64,000 bases of DNA, taken from Burkholderiales bacterium (GTDB taxonomy: Bacteria; Pseudomonadota; Gammaproteobacteria; Burkholderiales; Ga0077523). Of the stretch, positions 43,716-53,574 are shown one piece after another. The stretch is from the NCBI GenBank assembly GCA_022843925.1, contig JALHMS010000012.1, forward strand, positions 62,001-126,000. Direction: 5' to 3'. Numbering within the stretch: the stretch's first letter is position 1; every line of letters begins with the position of its first letter. The notes beneath the pieces are model-generated. The model made no database searches, had not been told where the DNA came from, and saw nothing but the letters and a program-made list of their open reading frames with translations. The translations under genes and the position numbers were made by a program.

Positions 43716-44882
43716 TCAGGCGTAGCGACGCAGTTGGCGGGAGAAGTCCGACAGGGAGGCGATCCCGCTTGCCTCGGCCCGGTGGCACCAGTCATCGAGC
43801 TGCTTGACCAGTTGCTCCTTCGAGGCGGTGGATCGTTGCCAGAGCTGCACCAGTTCCTGCCGCATCCCGTAAATCGTGGCGAGCACCTTGCTGTGTTGAA
43901 GGTAGCTCTCCACCCGCACCCGATCGGCATCCGCGACGCGTGCATCGCCGAGCATCAGCCGATCCACCACCGAATGGTCGCTGGTCGCCAAGCCGCGCGA
44001 CTTCAACTTCCCGATCTCTTCGCGATAAGTTGTCTGCAGCGACCGTCCGAATCGGGCAAGCACGTCATACCGGTGGGTGATGACGGCCTGGAGTGTCTCC
44101 AGATCGCATCCGGCGCGCCCGTCGCGCCACGTCAACTTCGGTGCGAGCTTCTTGACCTTGGCGAGACCGACGATTTCCATCGAGCGGATGTAGAGCCAGC
44201 CGATGTCGAACTCGTACCACTTGGATGAAAGTCGCGCCGACGTGCCGTAGGCGTGGTGGTTGTTGTGCAGTTCCTCGCCGCCGATCAGGATCCCCCAGGG
44301 CACGATATTCGTGCTCGCATCCTCCGACTGGAAGTTCCGATAGCCCCAGTAGTGCCCGATGCCATTGATCACACCCGCAGCGAAGAACGGGATCCAGATC
44401 ATCTGCACTGCCCAGATCGTGAGACCGATCGGCCCGAAGAGCAGGAGGTCGATCATCATCATAAGCGCGATCCCCCATTGGCTCCGCTTCGTGTAGATGT
44501 TGCGTTCGATCCAGTCGTCGGGCGTGCCGTGGCCGTACTTTTCCATGGTCTCGAGGTTGTGCGATTCGAGGCGGTACAGCTCGGCCCCTTGCCACATCAC
44601 CTTCCGGATGCCCTTCACCTGCGGGCTGTGGGGGTCCTCGGCGGTCTCGCATTTGGCATGGTGTTTACGGTGAATCGCTGCCCATTCCTTCGTCACCATG
44701 CCGGTGGTGAGCCAGAGCCAGAAGCGGAAGAAGTGGCTGGGGATGGGGTGGAGGTCCAGGGCGCGGTGCGCCTGGTGCCGATGCAGAAAGATCGTGACGC
44801 CGGCGATGGTGATGTGAGTGAGAGCCAGCGCGACAACGATGTAGCCCCACCAAGGAAGATCGATCAACCCGTTATAGGTCAT
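43716..44882 (-). CDS. Membrane fatty acid (acyl-CoA-type) desaturase
   Basis: A 388-residue integral membrane di-iron desaturase of the delta-9/stearoyl-CoA group. The histidine boxes are HRHQAHR (residues 44-50), HRKHH (81-85) and HNNHH (about 216-220), with four hydrophobic segments between them. The 120-residue C-terminal extension is hydrophilic and helical. It introduces a double bond into fatty acyl chains and so tunes membrane fluidity. ATG 44882 has AGAGG upstream; the in-frame extension MPGHSSSEVC is less likely. Confidence 0.9.
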   Translation of the reverse strand: MTYNGLIDLPWWGYIVVALALTHITIAGVTIFLHRHQAHRALDLHPIPSHFFRFWLWLTTGMVTKEWAAIHRKHHAKCETAEDPHSPQVKGIRKVMWQGAELYRLESHNLETMEKYGHGTPDDWIERNIYTKRSQWGIALMMMIDLLLFGPIGLTIWAVQMIWIPFFAAGVINGIGHYWGYRNFQSEDASTNIVPWGILIGGEELHNNHHAYGTSARLSSKWYEFDIGWLYIRSMEIVGLAKVKKLAPKLTWRDGRAGCDLETLQAVITHRYDVLARFGRSLQTTYREEIGKLKSRGLATSDHSVVDRLMLGDARVADADRVRVESYLQHSKVLATIYGMRQELVQLWQRSTASKEQLVKQLDDWCHRAEASGIASLSDFSRQLRRYA

Positions 44883-45013
44883 GCATACCTCTGAAGATGA
44901 ATGGCCCGGCAAGTCACCGGAACAGGCGCGGATTGTAGCCGATCGACGACGGTCGACGCGGCCTCATCCACTGGACAGCTTAGCGACAGATCATCGCAAG
45001 GCCTTGATGACGA

Positions 45014-46315
45014 TCAAGGATTGCCGCGCTCCGGCACCAATCCGGGGGGGATCCCGGTGATCCTGATGTCGCGCTGCGGGAAAGGAATTTCGATGCCGCT
45101 TGCACGGAAGGCGTCCAGGATTGCCAGGCACAGTTCGGACCGCAGCAGGCCGGTGCCGTTCTCCGGATCGCTGATCCAGACGAAGAAGCTGAGATCGATC
45201 CCGCTGTCGGCGAAGCCCTTCACGATGGCGAGGGGCGCCGGGTTCTCCTCTACGCGGGGATGGGCGCTGAGGATCTCCCCGATGACCTCCAGCGCCCGAC
45301 GTACATCGGTCGAGTAGGCCACCTGGACGGCACCATCCACCCGGAGCTTCCGATCGGAGTACGAGTGGTTCAGCACCGTCGAGGTGATCACCGTCTCGTT
45401 CGGAATGATGCTCTCGGTGCCGTCCATGCCCTTGACCACCACGTAGCGGGTCGTCAGACGGGTCACTTCGCCGTAGCGGTTGTCGATGGTCACGAGGTCG
45501 CCGAGCTTGATCGAGCGGTCCAGCAGGATCGCGAATCCGCTCACGTAGTTCGCGGCGATCTTCTGCAGGCCGAACCCCAGTCCGACACCCAGTGCGCCCC
45601 CGAACACCGAGAGCACGGTGATGTCGATCCCGACGAGCGACAACGCGGTGAGGACGCCTATCAGCAGGAGTACGGCTTTCACCAACTTCGAAACGACGAC
45701 CCGCAGACTGGTGTCGAGATGCGCGAGGCGCATCAACCGACGTTCGATCAGACGACCGAGCCAGAGGACGACTGCCATCGTCACGACCACCGCCATGGTG
45801 CCTTCCACCACCTCCAGGGCCGAGATATCCAGAGTGCCGAAACGCACCACGATCTCGGAAAGCCCCTGCCGGATCCGCGGCAGGATCCCCGTGATGTGGA
45901 GGACTGCTCCCACCCACATCGTCCACGCGATCGCGCGTTCGGAGGAGCGCACCCAGTTCGCCCCGGGCACGGCGTAGCGGAGCATGTAGACGGCGATCCG
46001 GATGATGACCAGCGAAGACGACAACGGGATCGCGATGTCGAGCACACGCACCGGCATCGAAACACCGAACCCCGCGCGCGCCGCCACAAGCAGCAACCAC
46101 GCGATCAGGGGCGTGATGATGTGCGGCTGGGACAGGCTCTCGGGGTTGACCTCCGCGTCCGCGGGCGTCGCCATCCGGGCGATCATCGGACGCAGGCGCC
46201 GCGCCGCAAGCCAGGCCAACGCGTAGGCGCCGATGATCACGCCCACCTGCCAGAGGACGGTGACGGTCTCCGCCTCGCGGACGAGGGCGGTGAGAAGGTT
46301 GCTGCTTTCGAGCAC
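45014..46315 (-). CDS. MscS-family mechanosensitive channel
   Basis: A 433-residue membrane protein with about six or seven helices and a C-terminal MscS core: the pore helix VLSVFGGALGVGLGFGLQKI with alternating glycine/alanine, then NYVSGFAILLDRSIKLGD and the beta-domain YVVVKGMDGTESIIPNE. It is a small-conductance-type channel that opens under membrane tension. The start is GTG 46315, the first good codon after the rsmB-like gene; no strong ribosome site is seen. It lies 32 bases downstream of that gene. Confidence 0.87.
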   Translation of the reverse strand: MLESSNLLTALVREAETVTVLWQVGVIIGAYALAWLAARRLRPMIARMATPADAEVNPESLSQPHIITPLIAWLLLVAARAGFGVSMPVRVLDIAIPLSSSLVIIRIAVYMLRYAVPGANWVRSSERAIAWTMWVGAVLHITGILPRIRQGLSEIVVRFGTLDISALEVVEGTMAVVVTMAVVLWLGRLIERRLMRLAHLDTSLRVVVSKLVKAVLLLIGVLTALSLVGIDITVLSVFGGALGVGLGFGLQKIAANYVSGFAILLDRSIKLGDLVTIDNRYGEVTRLTTRYVVVKGMDGTESIIPNETVITSTVLNHSYSDRKLRVDGAVQVAYSTDVRRALEVIGEILSAHPRVEENPAPLAIVKGFADSGIDLSFFVWISDPENGTGLLRSELCLAILDAFRASGIEIPFPQRDIRITGIPPGLVPERGNP

Positions 46316-46347
46316 GGTGATGGTATTCGTTGGGCTGCGGTCCGATT

Positions 46348-47604
46348 CTATGCCTTGCGTTCCAGCACTGCCGCGAAGAACCCGTCCGTCCCGTTCAGGT
46401 GGGGATACAGGCGTAGATGGGGCCCCGGGGCCTCGATCGCAACGCCGGCCCTCCTGAGGATAGCGGGTGCGTCGGCGATCTCCCAACCGGGATGGAGCGT
46501 GAGGAAGTCCTCGACAGCCCCTTCGTTCTCCGTGCGGAGCAGGCTGCAGGTGGCGTAGACGAGGCGGCCACCCACCTTGGGCAGCCGCGCGGCCGCATGG
46601 AGGATCGATGCCTGTTTCGCTCGCAGTTCGTCGATGGCGCCAGGCTTCATCCGCCATTTGATGTCGGGATTGCGGCGGAGCGTGCCCGTCCCGCTGCATG
46701 GGGCATCCACCAGCACCCGGTCGATCTTGCCTGCGAGACGCTTCACCCGGACATCGCTTTCGGTGTCGATGAGTTGCGGATGCACGTTCGAGAGCCCCGA
46801 GCGCTTGAGGCGCGGCTTGAACTGGGTCAGCCGGCGCTCGTTGGTGTCGAACGCATAGAGGCGTCCTTCCGAGCGCATGAGGGCGCCGAGCGCCAGCGTC
46901 TTGCCCCCGGCACCGGCGCAGAAGTCGACGACCATCTGACCGCGGCGGACATCCGTCAGGATCGAGACGAGCTGGCTGCCTTCGTCCTGCACCTCCACGT
47001 GCCCCGACGTGAAGAGTTCATGCCGTTCGAGCGCGGGCTTCTCGCGCAGCCGTACACCCATCGGGCTCAGTGCGCTCGGTGTCGCCTCCACGCCGCTCGC
47101 GGCCAGCGATGCGAGAACGTCCTCGCGGCGGGTGAGCAGCGTGTTCACGCGCAGATCGAGCGGTGCCGGTTCGAGCAGAGCGCGACCGAGCGCCGTCAGG
47201 TCGTCCGGGGCGAATTCCTGCACCATCAGGTCGAACAGCCAGTCCGGCAGGGACAGCTCGACGGCCGGCGGCAAGTCCTCCTTGTGCCCCTTCATCTGTT
47301 CGAGCCAGCCGGTCTCCTCCTTGGAGAGCATCGATTCGATGGAGCGCACCGCGCGACCCTGCTGCAACACCATCCAGGCGAGCACCAGCTTGCGTGGCGC
47401 CTGATCGGGGGCCAGATGCTGAAGGCGCCGGAGATGACGCAGGATGCCGAATGCAGTGTCCGCGACGAGCGCACGGTCGCGGGCGCCGAGGTCCGGGTGC
47501 TCGCGGAACCATGCGCGCATCACGGCATCCGCCGGGTGTTCGAAACGTAGCAGCGCGCGCACGGCATCGGTGAGCGCGGTGACCTGGGGGGCTCTGATAT
47601 CCAA
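46348..47604 (-). CDS. RsmB/NOP-family RNA cytosine-5 methyltransferase
   Basis: A 418-residue enzyme. The N-terminal helical region (about 1-100) resembles the NusB-like part of RsmB; the SAM domain has DFCAGAGGKTLALGAL, DAPCSGTGTLRRNPD and YATCSLLRTENEG, with both catalytic cysteines. It methylates cytosine in rRNA; the rsmB assignment is likely but related paralogues exist. The start is TTG 47604, supported by GGAG six bases upstream; no ATG fits. The mechanosensitive channel gene follows. Confidence 0.88.
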   Translation of the reverse strand: MDIRAPQVTALTDAVRALLRFEHPADAVMRAWFREHPDLGARDRALVADTAFGILRHLRRLQHLAPDQAPRKLVLAWMVLQQGRAVRSIESMLSKEETGWLEQMKGHKEDLPPAVELSLPDWLFDLMVQEFAPDDLTALGRALLEPAPLDLRVNTLLTRREDVLASLAASGVEATPSALSPMGVRLREKPALERHELFTSGHVEVQDEGSQLVSILTDVRRGQMVVDFCAGAGGKTLALGALMRSEGRLYAFDTNERRLTQFKPRLKRSGLSNVHPQLIDTESDVRVKRLAGKIDRVLVDAPCSGTGTLRRNPDIKWRMKPGAIDELRAKQASILHAAARLPKVGGRLVYATCSLLRTENEGAVEDFLTLHPGWEIADAPAILRRAGVAIEAPGPHLRLYPHLNGTDGFFAAVLERKA

Positions 47605-47688
47605 GAAAAACTCCGATGGCCGCGCAGGCGGCCGGGTCAGACCAGCGGCCGGAACCGACGCGCGGCCGGGACTATCAGGCGGCCGGGT

Positions 47689-48471
47689 CTACCGGCCATC
47701 GAACTGCAGCTTGGTCACGTTCGAATCGAACGCCGTGCCGTCCTTCTCGACGATTCGAACCCGCACCGGGAGATGATGATGGGCGATCGACAACCAGAAT
47801 TCGAAACCGCGCTTGTCGTCGCCCCGCTGCACCTTCCTGTAATGAAGCGTATCCAGATCGCCGAGGGTGGACTTGATGCGCTCCCGGGCGACGAATGCGA
47901 CTTCGTACTCGACCAGTCGGCGTCCATCGGTCACCTGCACCGTAAAACTTCCGGAGCGCGGAGGCTCCACGAAAACGAATGCATACGTGAGGCTCGTCTG
48001 ATCGATTGTGAATGGCGGCAGATCGACGGTTTTCCGATCGTCGCCTTCCTGCAGCGTGAGCTTTCTCGCATCCCAGTTGAAGGTCGCGATCTTCGCCGCC
48101 TTGCCCGTCCGCTCCTGGCGGTAGACCAGAGGCTGTATCCCCGACCCGCCCACGAGACCGCGACTTTCGCGCTTCTCGTCCACGCGCTTGAGGAGTCGCG
48201 CGATGCCGGTCGTGCGGGCCTCGCTCACGACCCGGTAGGTGTCGCGGTCGTGCTCGAACACGTCGCGGCCCTCGCCCACCGCGATCCCCCGCGCTTCCAC
48301 GGAGATCGTCATCTCCACACGCATCGGCGCCGTCTGGACACGGGCGAGGGTCCGACCCGTGACGTTGACCGAGGGTGCCACCACGGGCGCCTCCGGCGCA
48401 GTCTCGTCTTCGGAGGCAGCGGCCGTGCCCACCAGGAGCACGCTGAGCAGGGCGGTCGCCAGGGATCTCAT
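47689..48471 (-). CDS. DUF3108 exported protein
   Basis: A 260-residue exported protein with a signal peptide ending AAAS (about residue 20). The DUF3108 pattern is seen from about residue 45: a series of beta strands including VEARGIAVGEG, GLVGGSGIQPLVYRQ and IDQTSLTYAFVF. Function unknown; in betaproteobacteria it usually follows purN, as here. Its ATG overlaps the purN stop (48468-48471). Confidence 0.87.
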   Translation of the reverse strand: MRSLATALLSVLLVGTAAASEDETAPEAPVVAPSVNVTGRTLARVQTAPMRVEMTISVEARGIAVGEGRDVFEHDRDTYRVVSEARTTGIARLLKRVDEKRESRGLVGGSGIQPLVYRQERTGKAAKIATFNWDARKLTLQEGDDRKTVDLPPFTIDQTSLTYAFVFVEPPRSGSFTVQVTDGRRLVEYEVAFVARERIKSTLGDLDTLHYRKVQRGDDKRGFEFWLSIAHHHLPVRVRIVEKDGTAFDSNVTKLQFDGR

Positions 48472-49097
48472 GCGACCTCGGGCACCCGGAGATTGCCGGC
48501 GTGATGCGGGGATCCCGCGAGGCCGACGCGCAGTCGGTCGACGCTGAGCCGGCCAGCCAGGTACCAGCGGACGGCGGCAGGCAGGAGTCGGTGTTCCTGA
48601 GCGAGCACGCGGGCGGCGAGGGAACCCTCGTCGTCGTCGTCCAGGACCGGGACGGCCGCCTGGGCGATGATCGGCCCGTGATCGAGTTCGGGCGTGACGA
48701 GGTGGACGGTGCAACCGTGGATCTTGCAACCGGCCTGGAGGGCGCGGCGATGCGTATCGAGACCGGTGAACGCCGGCAGCAGTGAAGGGTGGATGTTCAT
48801 CAGGCGCCCGGCGTACCGGTTCACGAAGTCCACCCCGAGGATGCGCATGAAGCCGGCGAGGACGACGAGATCCGGCGCATGGTGGTCGATGCGGGTGGCG
48901 AGCGCTGCGTCGAAGCTGCCCCGGTCGGCGTAGAGGCGGTGGTCCACCGTTTCCGTGGCCACGCCTGCTTTGCGGGCGATCTCGAGACCTGCGGCTTCCG
49001 GTCGGTTGCTGATCACCGCGCTGAGCGGAACACCTGCGGCGATCAGCGCCTGCATGTTGCTGCCCCGCCCGGAGATCAGGACGACGACCCGGCTCAT
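48468..49097 (-). CDS. purN: Phosphoribosylglycinamide formyltransferase
   Basis: A 209-residue Pur[13 protein letters not shown] binds the phosphate; the catalytic asparagine, histidine and aspartate are in [12 protein letters not shown] and [13 protein letters not shown]. It formylates GAR with formyl-tetrahydrofolate, step three of purine synthesis. Both ends overlap neighbours by ATGA (purM before, DUF3108 after), so the three genes are coupled. Confidence 0.95.
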   Translation of the reverse strand: MSRVVVLISGRGSNMQALIAAGVPLSAVISNRPEAAGLEIARKAGVATETVDHRLYADRGSFDAALATRIDHHAPDLVVLAGFMRILGVDFVNRYAGRLMNIHPSLLPAFTGLDTHRRALQAGCKIHGCTVHLVTPELDHGPIIAQAAVPVLDDDDEGSLAARVLAQEHRLLPAAVRWYLAGRLSVDRLRVGLAGSPHHAGNLRVPEVA

Positions 49098-50143
49098 GGG
49101 ATCACGGTCTGGTGTTCGGAATCCCGGCGGGCGCGGACATGTCCCGCGACCCATGCCTGCTCACCTGCGCCGTTCAGATGGGCCACCGTGCGTTCCGCAT
49201 CCGCTGCGGCGACGACGATCACCATCCCGATGCCGCAGTTGAAGACCCGGTGCATCTCGGCATCCGCGACGTTGCCCTGCGACTGCAACCAGCGGAATAC
49301 GGGGGGGAGGTCCCAGGAGTCGCCGCGGATCTCCGCCGTCACATTCTCCGGGAGCACGCGCGGCACGTTCTCGACGATGCCGCCGCCGGTGATGTGCGCG
49401 ATGCCTTTCACGGGGACGCTGCGGATCAGGTCGAGGACGGGTTTCACGTAGATGCGGGTCGGAGCCATCAATGCCTGGCCCAACGACCGCCCGTCGAAAT
49501 CGGCTGACAGGTCCGTACCCGAGACTTCGACGATGCGGCGGACGAGCGAGTAGCCGTTGCTGTGCGGACCGCTCGAGGCAAGCGCCACGATGACGTCGCC
49601 GGGGGCGATCGCGCGGCCATCGATGATCGCCGAGCGCTCGACCGCGCCGACGGCGAACCCGGCGAGGTCGTACTCGCCGTCGGGATACATGCCGGGCATC
49701 TCCGCCGTCTCTCCACCGATCAGTGCGCAGCCGGCTTGCCGACAACCTTCCGCGATACCGCCGATCACGGCAGCCGCGGTGTCGACGTGCAGTCGGCCAC
49801 AGGCGAAATAGTCGAGGAAGAACAACGGCTCGGCGCCTTGCACGAGGATGTCGTTCACGCTCATCGCGACGAGATCGATGCCAACCGTGTCGTGCGCATT
49901 CAACTGGAAGGCGAGTTTCAGCTTCGTACCCACGCCGTCGGTGCCGGATACGAGCACCGGTTCGCGGTAGCGCTTCGGCACCTCGAACAGCGCACCGAAG
50001 CCGCCGATCCCGGCCAGGACGCCCTCGCGCATGGTGCTGCGCGCCAGCGGCTTGATGCGATCTACGAGGGCGTCGCCGGCATCGATGTCGACGCCGGCAT
50101 CACGGTAGGACAATCCACCGCCGGGCGGTCGGGGCGTGCTCAT
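49094..50143 (-). CDS. purM: Phosphoribosylformylglycinamidine cyclo-ligase
   Basis: A 349-residue PurM (AIR synthetase). [51 protein letters not shown] and [12 protein letters not shown] are family signatures. It closes the imidazole ring with ATP, step five of purine synthesis. It is divergent from hda across 85 bases, the usual arrangement in this class. The stop overlaps the purN start. Confidence 0.96.
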   Translation of the reverse strand: MSTPRPPGGGLSYRDAGVDIDAGDALVDRIKPLARSTMREGVLAGIGGFGALFEVPKRYREPVLVSGTDGVGTKLKLAFQLNAHDTVGIDLVAMSVNDILVQGAEPLFFLDYFACGRLHVDTAAAVIGGIAEGCRQAGCALIGGETAEMPGMYPDGEYDLAGFAVGAVERSAIIDGRAIAPGDVIVALASSGPHSNGYSLVRRIVEVSGTDLSADFDGRSLGQALMAPTRIYVKPVLDLIRSVPVKGIAHITGGGIVENVPRVLPENVTAEIRGDSWDLPPVFRWLQSQGNVADAEMHRVFNCGIGMVIVVAAADAERTVAHLNGAGEQAWVAGHVRARRDSEHQTVIP

Positions 50144-50215
50144 GGGGTCTGTGGCGGAGCGGGAGGAGGGGCGAGATTCTACCGGATGGGGCGGGGCCGA
50201 CGGCGGGGGGATTTG

Positions 50216-50221
50216 TATAAT
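50216..50221 (+). promoter_or_regulatory. -10 element of hda, near-leaderless
   Basis: A perfect TATAAT ends seven bases before the hda ATG (50229). With normal spacing the transcript would begin at about 50228, one base before the start codon. No Shine-Dalgarno is visible and the -35 is poor. Confidence 0.55.
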
Positions 50222-50228
50222 CGCGCCG

Positions 50229-50918
50229 ATGAAGCAGCTCGCGCTCGGCCTCGTTGTCGAGGTCACCCTGGGCCTCGAGACGTCGGTGTCCGGCGGCAAC
50301 GCGGAACTCGTCCACGCCCTGCAACGGATCGCCCTGCGGGACGCCGGCCCCCGTGCGGTCTTTCTCTGGGGCGCCCCTGGCTCCGGCCGGAGCCACTGGC
50401 TGTCGGCCTGTGCCGTCGACGCATTGATGGCGGGGCGGGATGTCATCCGGTTCAACCCGGCCGCCGATCCCTTCGCGGGTCCGGCTCTGCACCCGGATGC
50501 CGTCCTGCTGGCCGACGACGCCCATCTCCTTGACGATGCCGCGCAGGTGCGGCTCTTCGTCCGGTGGAACGAGGCCAAGGAGAACGACGCCGCGATCGTC
50601 GTGACCGGCGATGCGCCGCCGGCGACACTCGCGGTGCGCGCCGACCTCGCGACGCGTCTGGGATGGGGGCTCGTCTACCAGGTGCAGACCCTCTCCGACG
50701 ACGAGAAGGCCGAAGCCCTGATCCGCCACGCCCACGCCCGCGGCCTGCGCATGGGGGATGACGTGGCGTCGTACCTGATGAGCCACGGACGCCGTGATCT
50801 GCCGTCGCTGATCGCCGCCCTCGATGCCCTCGACCGCTCCTCGCTGGAGCAGCATCGCCCGCTCACCGTACCCCTGCTGCGCGAAGTGCTCCAGGCGCCG
50901 CCGGTTTCCCGATCCTGA
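50229..50918 (+). CDS. hda: DnaA regulatory inactivator Hda
   Basis: A 229-residue DnaA-like AAA+ protein without a DNA-binding domain. The N-terminal MKQLALGL fits the sliding-clamp-binding motif of Hda. Walker A reads [10 protein letters not shown] and Walker [10 protein letters not shown]; sensor and lid regions follow. With the beta clamp, Hda promotes ATP hydrolysis by DnaA and so limits re-initiation. The start follows a perfect -10 almost directly; upstream in-frame ATGs overlap purM. Confidence 0.9.
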   Translation: MKQLALGLVVEVTLGLETSVSGGNAELVHALQRIALRDAGPRAVFLWGAPGSGRSHWLSACAVDALMAGRDVIRFNPAADPFAGPALHPDAVLLADDAHLLDDAAQVRLFVRWNEAKENDAAIVVTGDAPPATLAVRADLATRLGWGLVYQVQTLSDDEKAEALIRHAHARGLRMGDDVASYLMSHGRRDLPSLIAALDALDRSSLEQHRPLTVPLLREVLQAPPVSRS

Positions 50919-50944
50919 CCCCCGCTCTCCAAGGCATGCCATTC

Positions 50945-51604
50945 ATGAAACTCGCGCTTTTCGACCTCGACAACACCCTGCTCGCCGGAGACAGCGACTT
51001 CGAATGGGCGCAGTACCTCATCGAGCAGGGCGTGCTCGATCGCGAGGTCTACGAGGCCCGCAACCAGACCTTCTACGACCAGTATCGCGCCGGGACGCTC
51101 GACATCCACGAGTTCCTCGATTTCCAGCTGAAGCCGCTCGCGCGCCATCCACGGGTGCAGCTCGATCGGTGGCGCGAGGATTACTTCCGCCGGAAGATCC
51201 GCCCGATGATGACGCAGAAGGCGCGCGATCTCGTCGCCAGCCACGCGGCCGACGCCCGGGCCGTGGTCACGGCCACCAACAGCTACGTCACCCGCCCCAT
51301 CGTGAGCGACTTCGGGATCGAGCACCTGGTGGCGACGGATCCCGAGGAACTTTCGACCGGCGAATTCACCGGCAAGGTGCGCGGACTGCCGGCCTTCCGC
51401 GAGGGCAAGGTGGCCCGCGTCGAAGCGTGGCTCGCGGACCTGCGTCTCGGCTGGTCTTCCTTCTCGGAGACCTGGTTCTACAGCGATTCCCTCAACGATC
51501 TCCCGCTCCTGTCGCGCGTCACCCACCCGGTGGCCGTCGACCCCGACGAGACGCTGAAGGAGCATGCGCTGGCGCAGGGATGGCCCATCATCAGCCTTCG
51601 CTGA
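50945..51604 (+). CDS. HAD-IB phosphatase (SerB-like)
   Basis: A 219-residue HAD phosphatase. Motif I is FDLDNTLLAGDS, motif II VVTATNSYVT (threonine), and motif IV YSDSLNDLPLL. This subfamily (HAD-IB, PSPase-like) includes phosphoserine and histidinol phosphatases; the substrate of the gene in this position is not certain. ATG 50945 has AAGG at a suitable distance; ATG 50936 is too close. It lies 26 bases after hda. Confidence 0.9.
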   Translation: MKLALFDLDNTLLAGDSDFEWAQYLIEQGVLDREVYEARNQTFYDQYRAGTLDIHEFLDFQLKPLARHPRVQLDRWREDYFRRKIRPMMTQKARDLVASHAADARAVVTATNSYVTRPIVSDFGIEHLVATDPEELSTGEFTGKVRGLPAFREGKVARVEAWLADLRLGWSSFSETWFYSDSLNDLPLLSRVTHPVAVDPDETLKEHALAQGWPIISLR

Positions 51605-51631
51605 GCGCCGGGTCATGGCATTTCCCGCAGG

Positions 51632-51637
51632 TATAAT
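51632..51637 (+). promoter_or_regulatory. -10 element upstream of pcnB
   Basis: A perfect TATAAT, giving a start near 51644 and a 36-base leader before ATG 51680. No clear -35 is seen. Confidence 0.5.
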
Positions 51638-51679
51638 CCGGCGCCTTCCAGACGCTGTCTTTCCGAGACCCTCCGCCGC

Positions 51680-53074
51680 ATGATCCGAAAACTGCTCGAC
51701 AAGGTGTTCTCCCGGGGCCGTCGTGGCCCGGCCGGAGGGCACCGCGGCGGTGGTGCGCCCGTGACCATCCCCAGTTCGAAGCATGGGGTGACGAAGGATC
51801 GCATCAGCAGCAGTGCCCGGCGGGTCACCGAGACGCTCCAGAGTCACGGATACAAGGCCTACGTGGTGGGCGGCGCCGTGCGCGATCTCATGCTCGATCG
51901 GACACCGAAGGACTACGACGTCGCCACCGACGCCACGCCCGAACAGGTGTATGCGGTGTTCCGCCGGTCCCGCATCATCGGGCGGCGGTTCCGCCTCGTG
52001 CACGTCATGTTCGGCCAGGACACCATCGAGGTGTCGACCTTCCGCGCCAACCAGTCCGCGGGCGATGACGACCACAAGAAGGACGAGCACGGCCGCCTCC
52101 TGCGCGACAACGTCTTCGGCAACCAGGAAGAGGATGCCGTCCGCCGCGACTTCACGGCCAACGCGCTCTACTACGACCCCGGCACCGAGGAGATCATCGA
52201 CTACTGCGGCGGCTACGATGACGTGAAGACCCGCACGCTGCGCATGATCGGGGACCCCAGCGTCCGCTACCGCGAGGATCCGGTCCGCATGCTCCGGGCG
52301 GTCCGGCTTGCGGCCAAGCTCGGTCTGACGATCGAACCGCAGACCGAAGCGCCGATCCGCGAGATGGCGCACCTGATGCAGAACGTCCCGGCGGCGCGCC
52401 TCTTCGAGGAGATGCTGAAGCTGCTGCTCTCCGGCCACGCGGTGGCCTGCATCCAGCGCCTTCGCGCCCAGGGCTTGCACCATGGTCTGCTGCCGATGCT
52501 CGACGTGATCCTAGAGCAGCCCATGGGCGAGCGGTTCGTGATGCTCGCGCTCCAGCGGACCGACGAGCGTATCCTCGACGAGAAGGGCGTCTCGCCCGGA
52601 TTCCTCTTTGCCGCACTGCTCTGGCACGAAGTGCTCGCCACCTGGAATGCGGCCCAGGGGCGCGGCGTGCCTCCGGTGCCTGCGATGCACGAGGCGATGG
52701 ATCAGGTGCTCACCACCCAGGCCGAGAAGATCTCCATTCCGCGGCGCTTCGGCGTCGACATGAAGGACATCTGGCTCCTCCAATGGCGCTTCGAGCAGCG
52801 CTCGGGCAAGCGTCCGTATCGCGTGCTCGAGAGCCCGAAGTTCCGCGCCGGCTACGACTTCCTGCTTCTGCGATGTGAAAGCGGTGAGGTGGATGCCGAG
52901 GTGGGCGAGTGGTGGACGCGATTCCAGGACGTCCCGGAGTCCGAGCGCGAGGAGATGCTGCTTCCCGCCGACAAGGTCGGTGGTGCGAAGAAGCGCCGCC
53001 GCCGTCGCAAGCCACGCGGCGAGGACGGCTCCGACACGGCGGCGCCCGCACCAGCGTCGGGCGACGACGCGTGA
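51680..53074 (+). CDS. pcnB: Poly(A) polymerase I
   Basis: A 464-residue class II nucleotidyltransferase. YVVGGAVRDLMLDRTPKDYD carries the GG and DxD catalytic motifs; EDAVRRDFTANALYYD and YREDPVRMLRAVRLAAKLG match PcnB and not CCA-adding enzymes, as does the arginine- and lysine-rich tail (KKRRRRRK). It adds poly(A) to RNA 3' ends to speed decay. The stop overlaps the GTG of folK. Confidence 0.93.
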   Translation: MIRKLLDKVFSRGRRGPAGGHRGGGAPVTIPSSKHGVTKDRISSSARRVTETLQSHGYKAYVVGGAVRDLMLDRTPKDYDVATDATPEQVYAVFRRSRIIGRRFRLVHVMFGQDTIEVSTFRANQSAGDDDHKKDEHGRLLRDNVFGNQEEDAVRRDFTANALYYDPGTEEIIDYCGGYDDVKTRTLRMIGDPSVRYREDPVRMLRAVRLAAKLGLTIEPQTEAPIREMAHLMQNVPAARLFEEMLKLLLSGHAVACIQRLRAQGLHHGLLPMLDVILEQPMGERFVMLALQRTDERILDEKGVSPGFLFAALLWHEVLATWNAAQGRGVPPVPAMHEAMDQVLTTQAEKISIPRRFGVDMKDIWLLQWRFEQRSGKRPYRVLESPKFRAGYDFLLLRCESGEVDAEVGEWWTRFQDVPESEREEMLLPADKVGGAKKRRRRRKPRGEDGSDTAAPAPASGDDA

Positions 53075-53574
53075 CGGTTGCCGTGGCGGCTTACGTCGGT
53101 CTCGGATCCAACCTCCAATCGCCGCGTCGGCAGATCGCCTCGGCGTTGGCCGCTCTCGGCGCCTTGCCCGGCACGTCCGTGCAGTGTTGTTCATCCCTCT
53201 ATCGGACCGCGCCGGTGGGCTATGCGGGACAACCCGATTTCGTGAATGCCGTGGCGTGTCTGCACACCGCGCTCGGGCCACGGCAACTCCTGGACGCGTT
53301 GCTCGAGATCGAGCGCGAGCACGGTCGCACCCGCTCCGTGCGGAATGGTCCGCGTACGCTCGATCTCGATCTGCTGCTCCACGGCGATGTCCGGCTCGAC
53401 GAGCCCGGACTCCAGGTCCCCCATCCCCGCCTGGCCGAGCGCGCGTTCGTTCTCGTGCCGTTGGCGGAGATCGCGCCGGCACTCGTCCTGCCGGACGGGG
53501 GGGCCGTGTCCGTACTCGCCCCCGCGCTTGCCGGAACCCAGCGTATCGAGAGGATCGACGATGCAGTGGCCTGA
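53071..53574 (+). CDS. folK: HPPK of folate synthesis
   Basis: A 167-residue 6-hydroxymethyl-dihydropterin pyrophosphokinase. AYVGLGSNL opens the fold; ERTR-type EREHGRTRSVRNGPRTLDLD and PHPRLAERAFVLVPL bind ATP and metal. It makes the pyrophosphate precursor for dihydropteroate. The start is GTG 53071, overlapping the pcnB stop. The next gene starts within its end (53561). Confidence 0.95.
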   Translation: MTVAVAAYVGLGSNLQSPRRQIASALAALGALPGTSVQCCSSLYRTAPVGYAGQPDFVNAVACLHTALGPRQLLDALLEIEREHGRTRSVRNGPRTLDLDLLLHGDVRLDEPGLQVPHPRLAERAFVLVPLAEIAPALVLPDGGAVSVLAPALAGTQRIERIDDAVA

